A stretch of 57,718 nucleotides of DNA from positions 332,164 through 389,881 of the forward strand of contig NZ_JAUFPU010000008.1 in assembly GCF_030409555.1 (NCBI RefSeq), read 5' to 3'. Under the pieces are notes generated by a model. It was not told the DNA's origin and searched no databases. It worked only from the letters and a program-made list of their open reading frames with translations. Both the position numbers and the translations under genes were made by a program. Positions within the stretch are counted from its first letter, which is position 1. The number at the start of each line of letters is the position of its first letter. Shown in pieces: positions 33,725 through 41,881 of the stretch. This DNA is from Chitinimonas viridis (lineage in GTDB: Bacteria; Pseudomonadota; Gammaproteobacteria; Burkholderiales; Chitinimonadaceae).

Positions 33725-36091
33725 ATGCACATCGAATTCGTCGAGATCGCGAATTTCAGGAAGCTATTGTCGGCACGCGTGGATCTGTCGCCCAAAACGA
33801 CATTGTTTGTCGGTGCGAATAACAGCGGCAAGACCTCGGCCATACTGGCCCTACGGCGATTCCTAACGCCGCGACGCTGTCCCTTCGATATTCATGACTT
33901 CACATTGTGTCACCTGAGGACCCTCGTTGACATCGGCGAAGCATGGCTGCAGGCGAACCAGAAAGGTGACGAGAAAGGTGGCGTGGCAGAACTCACCCTG
34001 GATCCCTGGGTGCACGCGCTCCCAACCTTAGATTTATGGCTACAGGTCAAGGAAGAAGAAGTCCATCGTGTTCGAGATTTGGTCCCGCTCATGGAATGGA
34101 CTGGCGGACGGCTGGGAGTGAGATTGCGCTACGAGCCCAAGGCCCTCAATGCACTTTTCAAGGAGTTCATCACTGCAGTCACCGAAGCCAATACCATGCG
34201 CACCGCAGCTGCGGTTGCTGCCGCAGCCAAGGCCGCCGATGCAGCGTCCACTTCCAAGTTGACGGTCTGGCCCGAAACGCTGGTCGACTTCCTCACCAAG
34301 CGACTGAGCTCGATGTTCACGATTCGGGTCTATCCGCTGGATCCAGCGCTACTTGCAAACCCTGAAAAGCTTCGTGCTGTGCCGCAGGCGCTTTCGGCAA
34401 CAGCACTGCCGATTGAGGGCGATCCTCTCAATGGTCTGATTCGAGTGCATGACATTCCCGCGCAGCGCGGCTTTGGCGAGATCCCGAGTGGGGCCGAAGA
34501 AGAAGGTGAGCTGCAAACCTCGGCAGGCGGAACACGGCTGTCGGAACAACTCAGAAGCTACTACGCCAAGCATCTGGATCCAGCCAAGGGGCCAGACCCC
34601 ATGGATCTGGAGGCTCTCCAAGCCATGGAGGCGGCTGAAGATGCATTCGACCTGAAACTGACAGAGAGCTTCAGCGAATGCTTCACCGAGGTGGAAGGCC
34701 TGGGCTATCCAGGTGTCAGCGACCCGCGGCCGCGCGTATCGACACGCTTACGAGCGATCGATGGGTTAAACCACAGTGCTGCGGTCAATTTCGAGGTTGA
34801 CGTGATTTCAGATGCGGGCGCAGTAGCGCCCCTCCTGCTGCTTCCGGAAGGTAGCAACGGACTCGGCTATCAGAACCTCATTTCGATGATCTTCCGGCTG
34901 ATGAGCTTCCGCGATGCCTGGATGCGCGTCGGCAAGGCGTCCAAAGGTGTCGAAGCTACAAGCATTGAGCCGCTTCACCTAGTCCTCGTGGAGGAGCCTG
35001 AAGCTCACCTGCACGCGCAAGTGCAGCAAGTCTTCATTAAGAAGGCTTATGAGGTGCTACGCAGACGCCCAGAGCTAGGCGAGAGCGACGCACTACGCAC
35101 GCAGCTAATCGTCAGCACACACTCGAGCCACGTTGCGCACGAAACGCCCTTCGCAAACCTGAGGTATTTCCGGAGACTGCCGGCCGGCATGGTGGCCAAG
35201 GTACCTGTGTCGACGGTGATCAACCTGTCGCAGGTGTTTGGGGAGGGGGCGGACACCGAGCACTTCGTTACCCGGTACTTGCGTGCGCAGCACGCCGACC
35301 TGTTCTTCGCTGACGCAGCGATCCTCGTCGAGGGACCTGCTGAGCGCATGCTCATACCCAACTTCATTCGGGCGCACTACAAGGTGCTGCATCAGAGCTA
35401 CCTCACGTTGCTGGAGATTGGCGGTAGCCATGCCCATCGTCTGCGCCCGTTGATCGATCATCTTGGCCTGTTGACGCTGATCATCACCGATCTGGACAGT
35501 CTGACGGGGACAGGGGGCTCATCAGTCCAACCTGCTTTGGGCGCTAGCCAGAAAACCAACAACGTCACCCTCAAGACCTGGGTGCCAGCCTTGGACGATG
35601 TAGACGCCCTCATCGGCGCACCGCCGGCGGCCAAGACGATCACGGATGCCAGCGACACGCTGTTCGCCGTACGCGCGGCATACCAGACACCTGTTGAGGT
35701 CACACTGCCGGGTGCCACAACCAAGGAGACCGCCTATCCCTATACTTTTGAGGACGCGCTCGTGTTCGAAAACGTGGACTTCTTTGCTGCGTTTGCCGGC
35801 CCCGGATTGAACGCCAAATTTCGGAATGCCATCGCTAATGGTGGTGGGGCGACCGCGATCGGTACTCGCATGTACAACGAGCTGAAGGGCGGCAAGAAGG
35901 CGGAGTTCGCGCTCGAAGTCTTGATGGCGGACAACTTCCACAATCTGAAGGTGCCTCAGTACATCGCCGAAGGTCTGGAATGGCTACAGGAGCAGTTGAA
36001 GAAAAAACAGGTGGAAATCTTAACGACAGCGGCGGCTACAGCCGTTCCAGTAGCTGCCGCTGCTGGTCTTGGGCCGGGAGGCACGCCATGA
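33725..36091 (+). CDS. OLD-family ATPase/TOPRIM nuclease (GajA-like, class 2 OLD)
   Basis: 788 residues; the start follows AGGGAGGG by 6 bp. N-terminal ABC-type ATPase: Walker A GANNSGKT (30-37), a signature-like LPEGSNGLGYQNL, Walker B HLVLVEEPEAHLH and the H-loop IVSTHSSH. C-terminal TOPRIM: Glu536 (ILVEGPAER) and Asp589/Asp591 (ITDLDSL), the metal-binding set for DNA cleavage. OLD proteins followed by a UvrD-like helicase are the class 2 type that includes the Gabija anti-phage system. It is longer than the described GajA (about 580 residues), with an Ala-rich insert near 165-180 and an Ala-rich tail. The next gene overlaps by 4 bp. A phage-defence role is inferred. Confidence 0.88.
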   Translation: MHIEFVEIANFRKLLSARVDLSPKTTLFVGANNSGKTSAILALRRFLTPRRCPFDIHDFTLCHLRTLVDIGEAWLQANQKGDEKGGVAELTLDPWVHALPTLDLWLQVKEEEVHRVRDLVPLMEWTGGRLGVRLRYEPKALNALFKEFITAVTEANTMRTAAAVAAAAKAADAASTSKLTVWPETLVDFLTKRLSSMFTIRVYPLDPALLANPEKLRAVPQALSATALPIEGDPLNGLIRVHDIPAQRGFGEIPSGAEEEGELQTSAGGTRLSEQLRSYYAKHLDPAKGPDPMDLEALQAMEAAEDAFDLKLTESFSECFTEVEGLGYPGVSDPRPRVSTRLRAIDGLNHSAAVNFEVDVISDAGAVAPLLLLPEGSNGLGYQNLISMIFRLMSFRDAWMRVGKASKGVEATSIEPLHLVLVEEPEAHLHAQVQQVFIKKAYEVLRRRPELGESDALRTQLIVSTHSSHVAHETPFANLRYFRRLPAGMVAKVPVSTVINLSQVFGEGADTEHFVTRYLRAQHADLFFADAAILVEGPAERMLIPNFIRAHYKVLHQSYLTLLEIGGSHAHRLRPLIDHLGLLTLIITDLDSLTGTGGSSVQPALGASQKTNNVTLKTWVPALDDVDALIGAPPAAKTITDASDTLFAVRAAYQTPVEVTLPGATTKETAYPYTFEDALVFENVDFFAAFAGPGLNAKFRNAIANGGGATAIGTRMYNELKGGKKAEFALEVLMADNFHNLKVPQYIAEGLEWLQEQLKKKQVEILTTAAATAVPVAAAAGLGPGGTP

Positions 36092-38007
36092 CGGCTGCCG
36101 ATGATCAATTTGATGCCGATGCCGACGCAACGATCATCGAGTGTCTTGACTTGGGCAAGCCAAGAAGCTTCTTTCTGTATGCAGGTGCTGGCTCAGGAAA
36201 GACGCGGTCCTTGGTCAGCGCCGTCAGAAAAACGATCGATGGAGAGCATGGCCGGCATCTGACGCTCACTGGCAAGAAGATTGGCATCATCACCTACACC
36301 AACGCCGCCTGCGAAGAAATCAAGCAACGTCTCGAGTTCGATCCACGGGTCGAAGTCATGACGATCCACGCTTTCGCGTGGTCGCTGATCGAGGGTTTCA
36401 ACGCTGACATCCGTCAGTGGGTCGCAAAGAATCTTGAAGAGGAGCTTGCTAAGCTCGAGGAGCAGCACAGGAAGGGGCGTCTCAGCACGAAATCAGGCGC
36501 TGAACGGCTTCGATCTATGGAGAGCAAACGTCGCCGGCTGGCGCGTTTAGATTCCATCATCAAGTTCATTTACAGCCCGACTAGCGACAACCGCTCGCGT
36601 GACTCTCTGAATCACTCGGAGGTCATCGCCATGACCGCCGCATTCCTGACCAGCAAACCAGGCTTGCGGCGGATGTTGGTCAGCAGGTGTCCGGTCTTGC
36701 TCATTGATGAAAGCCAGGACACGAACACGGCACTCATGGACGCCTTCTTGCATCTGGAAGAAGAATTTCATGGCCGGTTCAGCCTGGGACTGTTCGGCGA
36801 CATGATGCAACGCATCTACTTGGACGGGAAAGAACGGCTGGACAAGGTCATCCCGCCCAGGTGGGCTTTGCCTCGGAAGCGGATGAACCACCGGTGCCCA
36901 TCCCGCATCGTTGAGCTCACCAACAGCATCCGCCGTGATGTCGACGGCGAACAGCAGGTCTCGCGCAGTGATGCTGAAAGGGGCGTGGTTCGGTTCTTCA
37001 TTGCTCCTCAGGTAGGCGTTGACCCCTCCGCTATCGAAGCGGCGGTACGTCAACGGATGGCGACAATCACCGGTGACCCAGACTGGCAGAACTCTGACAC
37101 GGTGAAGACACTTGCCCTTGAGCATCTGATGTCTGCGCGACGATTCGGCTTCGTGGAGTTCTTCGAATCGCTTTGGGGTATCGACAACTTCAGGACGAAT
37201 TTGCTCCAAGGCACCGGTGCAGGTCTTGGATTCTTCACGCGGGACGTTTTGCCTCTGATCAAAGCGCTTCGCGCTAACGACCGGTTCGGGGCCACGGCGA
37301 TCATCAAGGCGTCGTCGCCGCTCCTGGATCGAGCAACGCTTCAAGAGGCTGGATCAAATCAGGTTGCGCAACTCGGCAAGGCCAAGGCAGCGTGCGACGG
37401 GCTTCTGGCGCTGATCACGGAACAGCCAGATGTCACTGCGCAGACAGTGCTCGAGTTTGTTGCGCAGACGAATCTATTTGTCGTTCCGGACACATTGGCC
37501 CCCTTTGTTCTAGGTGACGCCAGCGCTGCGGCGGCCGAGGACAACGCCGATCAGGGCGATCAGGTGGAAGGCTCTGATAATGGAGAGGCCGACGACATCA
37601 GCCCTGAGTTGAGCGCGTGGAGCAAAGCTCTTGAAGCCCCACTGAGCCAGATCGAACGTTACGACTTGTACGTGCAAGGACAGTCGCAGTTCGGAACGCA
37701 CCAGGGCGTCAAAGGGCTTGAGTTCCCCCGTGTGTTGGTGGTGATCAACGACGACGAGGCGCGAGGCTTCCTATTTGCCTACGACAAGTTCTTCGGCATC
37801 AAGGAGAAGTCAAAGACGGATCTTGAAAACGAAGCCGCTGGCCGAGAGACCGGTTCGGACCGCACCCGCCGCTTGTTCTACGTGACCTGCAGCCGAGCAG
37901 AGAAGAGCTTGGCAGTCGTCTACTACTCGCCCGATCCAGAGTTGGCTTGCGATGCCGTACTTCAATACGGTTGGTTTGAACAAGTCGAGGTTGAGCTGCT
38001 CAATTGA
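36088..38007 (+). CDS. UvrD/PcrA/Rep-like helicase (GajB-like)
   Basis: 639 residues, ATG overlapping the stop of the OLD gene (ATGA). SF1 helicase motifs: Walker A AGAGSGKT (32-39), motif Ia IITYTNAACEEI, motif II LIDESQDTN (Asp207-Glu208), GDMMQRIY, motif V KGLEFPRVLVV and motif VI RRLFYVTCSRAEKSL. An acidic linker (near 475-500) precedes the C-terminal motor part. In Gabija systems the helicase-like protein senses nucleotide or DNA-end changes and works with the OLD nuclease. Larger than described GajB (about 490 residues). Coupled translation suggests a fixed complex. Confidence 0.88.
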   Translation: MTAADDQFDADADATIIECLDLGKPRSFFLYAGAGSGKTRSLVSAVRKTIDGEHGRHLTLTGKKIGIITYTNAACEEIKQRLEFDPRVEVMTIHAFAWSLIEGFNADIRQWVAKNLEEELAKLEEQHRKGRLSTKSGAERLRSMESKRRRLARLDSIIKFIYSPTSDNRSRDSLNHSEVIAMTAAFLTSKPGLRRMLVSRCPVLLIDESQDTNTALMDAFLHLEEEFHGRFSLGLFGDMMQRIYLDGKERLDKVIPPRWALPRKRMNHRCPSRIVELTNSIRRDVDGEQQVSRSDAERGVVRFFIAPQVGVDPSAIEAAVRQRMATITGDPDWQNSDTVKTLALEHLMSARRFGFVEFFESLWGIDNFRTNLLQGTGAGLGFFTRDVLPLIKALRANDRFGATAIIKASSPLLDRATLQEAGSNQVAQLGKAKAACDGLLALITEQPDVTAQTVLEFVAQTNLFVVPDTLAPFVLGDASAAAAEDNADQGDQVEGSDNGEADDISPELSAWSKALEAPLSQIERYDLYVQGQSQFGTHQGVKGLEFPRVLVVINDDEARGFLFAYDKFFGIKEKSKTDLENEAAGRETGSDRTRRLFYVTCSRAEKSLAVVYYSPDPELACDAVLQYGWFEQVEVELLN

Positions 38008-38111
38008 TAAACGCATCCCAGCCGGCTGGTTGAGGCTACGCAAACGGTGAGCACCGGGGGGGGCGCCGACCACTCAATCCGCCATCCATGAATTGAGCCC
38101 ATACCAGCCCC

Positions 38112-39392
38112 TCACTCCAGCACATCAAACGCTGCATCCTCCGGCCCCAGGTGCGGTGGGTGGCGCCAGTTGCAGTCGCGCAGGGCGTGGGGCACCTGCT
38201 GGTCTACCCCCAGCAGCTGGGCGAAGATGGCCATGCGTACCGGAATGCCGTTATCGGTCTGGCGGAAGATGGCCAGGCGGGGGTCGGGGTTCAGGTCGAT
38301 GGCCAGGTCGTGGGCATCGGGGCGGCTGTCGCGGGGGAGGGGGTGCATGATGACCGTGTCGGGCTTGCACCAGTTTTGCACGGCGGCCAGATTGATCTGG
38401 AAGTCAGGGCTATAGCCTTCGAGCACTTCGCCGCCCATGCGCTCTTTCTGCACGCGGGTGGCGTAGATTACGTCGGCACCGGCCAGACCCTGGGCCAGTT
38501 GTTGGCTGCAACGCAGCTGATTGCCATTGCGGCTGAGCTGATCCATCAGTTCGCTGGGGAGTTCCAGCCCGACCGGGGCGACCAGGCTGATGGTGAGTCG
38601 CTGATACAGGCACAGCAGCTTGACCAGGGAGTGCACGGCACGGCCGTGTTTGAGATCGCCTACGATGGCGATGTGGCAGCCGTCGATCAGCTTGCCCAGG
38701 CGCGAAAATTCCCGTTCCAGTGTGTAGAGGTCCAGCAGGGCTTGGGTGGGGTGTTCGCCGGGGCCGTCGCCGCCGTTGATGACGGGTATATGGGTTGCGC
38801 TGGCAAACTCGGCCACAGCACCCTGCTCGGGGTGGCGCACGACCATGGCGTCGACATAGCCGCTGATAACGCGGCTGGTGTCATGGATGGATTCCCCTTT
38901 GGCCATGGACGAGAAAGTAAAGCCGGTGGTGTCGCAGACTGCGCCACCCAGGCGGCAGAAGGCGGCGCCAAAGCTGATGCGGGTGCGGGTGCTGGCTTCG
39001 AAGAACAGGTTGGCCAGCACGGCGCCTTCCAGCACCCGGCAGACCTTTTGCCGCCGGGCTACCGGCTGCAGCAGGTCGGCAAGCCGGAACAGGGCCTGTA
39101 CGGATTCCCTATCAAACTGGCTGACTGAGAGCAGGTGTGGGCTGCCTGCGACGATGTTGCTGATTGGTTTGTGTACGCTATGTGTATATTTTTCGGGCTG
39201 CTGTGCTGCCATGATCTCGCCAATGAAGCGGGCAACCACGGTGGGCATGCTGCGCTGCTCATTGGAATCATCGGGGAGTAGCCAACTGTCCAACGCTCTG
39301 CGGCTCACGCCAAGCCTCTCGCAGAGCGCATCGCGGGTCAGGTTGAGGCTACGCATGGCGTCGCGCAGCAGGGTCTGTTGTGGCAGAGTCAT
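38112..39392 (-). CDS. pyrB: Aspartate carbamoyltransferase with N-terminal helix-turn-helix
   Basis: 426 residues. Residues about 85-400 are a complete ATCase catalytic chain: carbamoyl phosphate loop FFEASTRTR (130-138), GDGPGEHPTQALLDLYT, VGDLKHGRAVHSL, and HPLPRDSRP, catalysing carbamoyl-aspartate formation in pyrimidine synthesis. The first about 65 residues are extra: DAMRSLNLTRDALCERLGVS and RRALDSWLLP look like an XRE-type helix-turn-helix. No pyrI is adjacent. Two 13-bp palindromes flank its promoter (39406-39418 and 39450-39462), suggesting that the fused domain binds its own control region. Divergent from a cupin gene. Enzyme identity sure; regulation inferred. Confidence 0.93.
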   Translation of the reverse strand: MTLPQQTLLRDAMRSLNLTRDALCERLGVSRRALDSWLLPDDSNEQRSMPTVVARFIGEIMAAQQPEKYTHSVHKPISNIVAGSPHLLSVSQFDRESVQALFRLADLLQPVARRQKVCRVLEGAVLANLFFEASTRTRISFGAAFCRLGGAVCDTTGFTFSSMAKGESIHDTSRVISGYVDAMVVRHPEQGAVAEFASATHIPVINGGDGPGEHPTQALLDLYTLEREFSRLGKLIDGCHIAIVGDLKHGRAVHSLVKLLCLYQRLTISLVAPVGLELPSELMDQLSRNGNQLRCSQQLAQGLAGADVIYATRVQKERMGGEVLEGYSPDFQINLAAVQNWCKPDTVIMHPLPRDSRPDAHDLAIDLNPDPRLAIFRQTDNGIPVRMAIFAQLLGVDQQVPHALRDCNWRHPPHLGPEDAAFDVLE

Positions 39393-39586
39393 GGTGTTAT
39401 CCGTTTACGCATTGCGTATATTATTCACTGGCTTGTATCAGTTTGTAAATACGCATTGTGTTGCGTGCGCTGTTTGTGCGGCACCCTGGCGCAGGGATGT
39501 GGCAGAACTTGCAAACGTCATGCTTGCCCAAGCGGGGCGACATACAGCTAGAATGGCTTGAAACCTTACTGCAACAGGATAGTGCC
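39393..39586. promoter_or_regulatory. pyrB promoter with two palindromic operator candidates
   Basis: On the minus strand TTACAA (39448-39443) and AATAAT (39425-39420) are 17 bp apart and fit a sigma-70 promoter for pyrB. TACGCATTGCGTA (39406-39418), a perfect palindrome, covers the expected transcription start; TACGCATTGTGTT (39450-39462), 11 of 13 identical, abuts the -35 box. Centres are 44 bp apart, about four helical turns. The divergent cupin promoter must overlap the same sites. Confidence 0.65.
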
Positions 39587-39949
39587 GTGCCCGCCATCAT
39601 TGCTTTCAGCCAGCAGAACACTGCGCCCGAGTATGACCATCCCAGGGAGGAGCGTCGTGTAGAGGGGAATCCGCAGCGCACTACCTGGAATCACTACACC
39701 AATGAGAGCGGCGAGGTGTATGCCGGTGTCTGGGCGTGTGAGCCGGGACGCTGGCGTATTGCCATGGGCGATACCGAGGATGAGTTCTTCTTTGTCACCG
39801 AAGGGCGCTGCCGCCTGATCGACGAGGCTGGCCTGGCTGTGGAGGTGGGTGCAGGGGAGTCGCTGGTGATACCGGCGGGTTTCAAGGGCGAGTTCCACGT
39901 ACTGGAAGCCATGAAGAAGCACTATATGATTGTTGAGCGCAAGCCATGA
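39587..39949 (+). CDS. Cupin domain protein (EutQ/DUF861-like)
   Basis: 120 residues from a GTG at 39587, chosen because AGGA lies 7 bp upstream and longer versions add unlikely sequence. Cupin strands are visible: WNHYTNESGEVYAGVWACEPG, MGDTEDEFFFVTEGRCRLIDEAG, and GESLVIPAGFKGEFHV, matching DUF861-type cupins (glycine-rich GEFFFVTEG region). The usual metal-binding histidines of active cupins are mostly missing. It lies 14 bp before elbB on the same strand and divergent from pyrB. Role unknown. Confidence 0.78.
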   Translation: MPAIIAFSQQNTAPEYDHPREERRVEGNPQRTTWNHYTNESGEVYAGVWACEPGRWRIAMGDTEDEFFFVTEGRCRLIDEAGLAVEVGAGESLVIPAGFKGEFHVLEAMKKHYMIVERKP

Positions 39950-39963
39950 ACGGGGAGATGACC

Positions 39964-40635
39964 ATGTCCAGAGTAGCGGTTGTACTGTCCGGTTGCGGTT
40001 ATCTGGATGGCAGTGAAATTACCGAAGCAGTCGCTACCCTGGTGGCGCTGAGTCAGCATGGCATGCACTACGACTGCTATGCACCCGATAGGCCGCAGCG
40101 CCATGTGGTGGATCATCTCAGCGGCGAGGGAACAGAGGAGAGTCGCAATATTCTGGTCGAAGCCGCCCGCATTGCCCGTGGCAATGTCAGGGCGCTGGAT
40201 CAGCTCAATCCCGATGAATACGACGCCATCGTGTTCCCCGGTGGGTTTGGGGCGGCCAAGAATCTCTGTACCTTTGCCGAAGAGGGCGTCAATGCCCGCA
40301 TGCATGACGATGTAAAGGCCGCCATCATGCCGTTTGTGCTGGCCAAAAAGCCGGTGGTGGCCATCTGCGCCGCGCCGCTGCTGCTGGGCCTGGCCGCCCG
40401 CGAGGCGGGCTATAGCAAGGCACAGATCACCGTGGGCTATGGCGGCAACCCCTTGTCCGATGCCATCGAGGCCTGGGGGCAGTTCCATATGCCGTTGGCG
40501 GTGGACCAGGCCTGCCTGGACCGTACCCATGCGTTTATTTCAACCCCGGCCTATATGTTCGACGAAGCCAGCCCGGCGGCGATTTTTGCATCGGTACAGG
40601 CAGCAATTGCTGCATTGCGCGAAATTTTGGGTTAA
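39964..40635 (+). CDS. elbB: Isoprenoid biosynthesis glyoxalase ElbB
   Basis: 223 residues, DJ-1/PfpI superfamily. The ATG at 39964 has GGGGAG upstream; an alternative ATG at 39946 overlaps the cupin stop. VVLSGCGYLDGSEI, YAPDRPQRHVVDHLSGE, ARIARGNVRAL, VFPGGFGAAKNL and TPAYMFDEA match ElbB, which has glyoxalase activity in vitro. The catalytic cysteine region reads AICAAPLLLGLAA. Co-directional with the cupin gene and likely one transcript. Confidence 0.93.
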   Translation: MSRVAVVLSGCGYLDGSEITEAVATLVALSQHGMHYDCYAPDRPQRHVVDHLSGEGTEESRNILVEAARIARGNVRALDQLNPDEYDAIVFPGGFGAAKNLCTFAEEGVNARMHDDVKAAIMPFVLAKKPVVAICAAPLLLGLAAREAGYSKAQITVGYGGNPLSDAIEAWGQFHMPLAVDQACLDRTHAFISTPAYMFDEASPAAIFASVQAAIAALREILG

Positions 40636-40673
40636 GCTGGCCCCAACATCTACTTCAGGCAGCCGTAACCGTC

Positions 40674-40727
40674 ATGCGTCGTTTCACCGCTTTCTTCTCG
40701 TTTTATTATTTTCCGATCACGAGTTGA
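40674..40727 (+). CDS. Phe/Tyr-rich leader peptide of DAHP synthase
   Basis: 17 residues, MRRFTAFFSFYYFPITS: five Phe and two Tyr, six of these seven in residues 7-13. This is the pattern of attenuator leader peptides such as PheL. The stop codon lies 45 bp before the terminator stem and 3 bp before a segment that can pair with its 5' arm. Ribosome stalling at uncharged Phe/Tyr tRNA codons would favour read-through into aroF. Too short for normal gene finding; supported by composition and position. Confidence 0.82.
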   Translation: MRRFTAFFSFYYFPITS

Positions 40728-40730
40728 CGC

Positions 40731-40798
40731 GGGCTGCCCTGTTACACCCTGAAGCAAGTAAAGATTCAAGAAGGCGGGCCCAAAAGGCCCGCCTTTTT
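40731..40798 (+). terminator. Attenuator: antiterminator segment and terminator before DAHP synthase
   Basis: Terminator: GGCGGGCC (40773-40780), CAAAA loop, GGCCCGCC (40786-40793), then TTTTTCTTT. Segment 40731-40740 (GGGCTGCCCT) can pair with the 5' arm 40771-40780 at 8 of 10 positions, a plausible antiterminator. GGCAGCC (40658-40664) upstream of the leader start is perfectly complementary to 40732-40738 and would free the terminator when the leader is untranslated. Confidence 0.85.
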
Positions 40799-40839
40799 CT
40801 TTGTCCATTTTCTGCCATCCACCCCATAGAAAGACCGCC

Positions 40840-41856
40840 ATGATCATCGTAATGTCCCCCGAATCGACCCAGTCCGAGCTTGACGCCGTTGTCAGCAAGA
40901 TCCGCGCCTCTGGCCTTACCGAGCATGTTTCGCGCGGTAGCGAGCGCACCATCGTGGGCGCCATCGGCGACGAGCGCCCGCTCAACGAGCAGAGCTTCGA
41001 GCAGATGGCGGGCGTCGAGCGTGCCATCCATATCGTCAAGCCCTACAAGCTTGTGGCACGTGAAGGACACCCGGCCGGCAGCGTGATCGATATCCGTGGC
41101 ATCAAGCTGGGCGGCAAGCAGGTGCAGGTGATAGCTGGGCCGTGTTCGGTCGAGACCCAGGAGCAGATGCACCTGGCGGCGGCAGGCGTGCATGCGGCTG
41201 GCTGCAAGATGATGCGGGGTGGCGCCTTCAAGCCGCGTACCAGCCCCTATGCTTTCCAGGGTTTGGGGGTACAGGGTCTGGAATTCTTCCAGGCGGCGGC
41301 ACGCGAGTACAACATGCCCATCGTGACCGAGCTGATGGATGTGCGCATGCTGGATACCTTCCTGGAGCACGATGTGGACGTGATACAGATCGGTGCCCGC
41401 AATATGCAGAACTTCGATCTGCTCAAGGAAGTCGGCCGGGTCAACAAGCCCGTCATCCTCAAGCGCGGCTTGTCGGCCACGATTTCGGAGTGGCTGATGG
41501 CGGCCGAGTACATTGCGGCGGGTGGCAACAACAACATCATCCTGTGCGAGCGCGGCATACGTACCTTCGAGACGGCTTACCGCAATGTGCTGGATGTGAC
41601 GGCCATCCCGGTGTTGAAGAAGGAAACCCATCTGCCGGTACTGGTGGACCCTAGCCACGCCGGTGGCAAGGCCTGGATGGTGCCGGCGCTGGCTCGCGCC
41701 GCCGTGGCTGCCGGTGCCGATGGCCTGCTGGTAGAGATGCACCCCAACCCCTGCGATGCCTGGTGTGATGCCGACCAGGCACTGACACCACAGGAGCTCA
41801 ACGACCTGATGGCCTCCCTGCGCCTGATTGCCCAGGCGGTAGGCCGGGAGCTGTAA
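40840..41856 (+). CDS. aroF: 3-deoxy-7-phosphoheptulonate synthase (AroA-I-beta type)
   Basis: 338 residues; first step of the shikimate pathway, from phosphoenolpyruvate and erythrose 4-phosphate. Residues 1-75 are the ferredoxin-like regulatory domain seen in Thermotoga-type enzymes (MIIVMSPESTQSELD, ERTIVGAIGDERP), which binds Tyr or Phe. The barrel has IAGPCSVE, RGGAFKPRTSPYAFQG, IQIGARNMQN, ILCERGIRTFE and LVDPSHAGG. Downstream of a Phe/Tyr leader and terminator, so the enzyme appears to be controlled both by allostery and by attenuation. tyrA lies 0.9 kb further on the same strand. Confidence 0.95.
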   Translation: MIIVMSPESTQSELDAVVSKIRASGLTEHVSRGSERTIVGAIGDERPLNEQSFEQMAGVERAIHIVKPYKLVAREGHPAGSVIDIRGIKLGGKQVQVIAGPCSVETQEQMHLAAAGVHAAGCKMMRGGAFKPRTSPYAFQGLGVQGLEFFQAAAREYNMPIVTELMDVRMLDTFLEHDVDVIQIGARNMQNFDLLKEVGRVNKPVILKRGLSATISEWLMAAEYIAAGGNNNIILCERGIRTFETAYRNVLDVTAIPVLKKETHLPVLVDPSHAGGKAWMVPALARAAVAAGADGLLVEMHPNPCDAWCDADQALTPQELNDLMASLRLIAQAVGREL

Positions 41857-41881
41857 GAGCACAGCGATGTGGCAGGCGTGA

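Noticed and set aside
33480..38111. Prophage or integrative element around the OLD-UvrD pair
   Set aside because: No integrase, no attachment repeats and no tRNA gene were found at the borders; only the acpH fragment hints at rearrangement.
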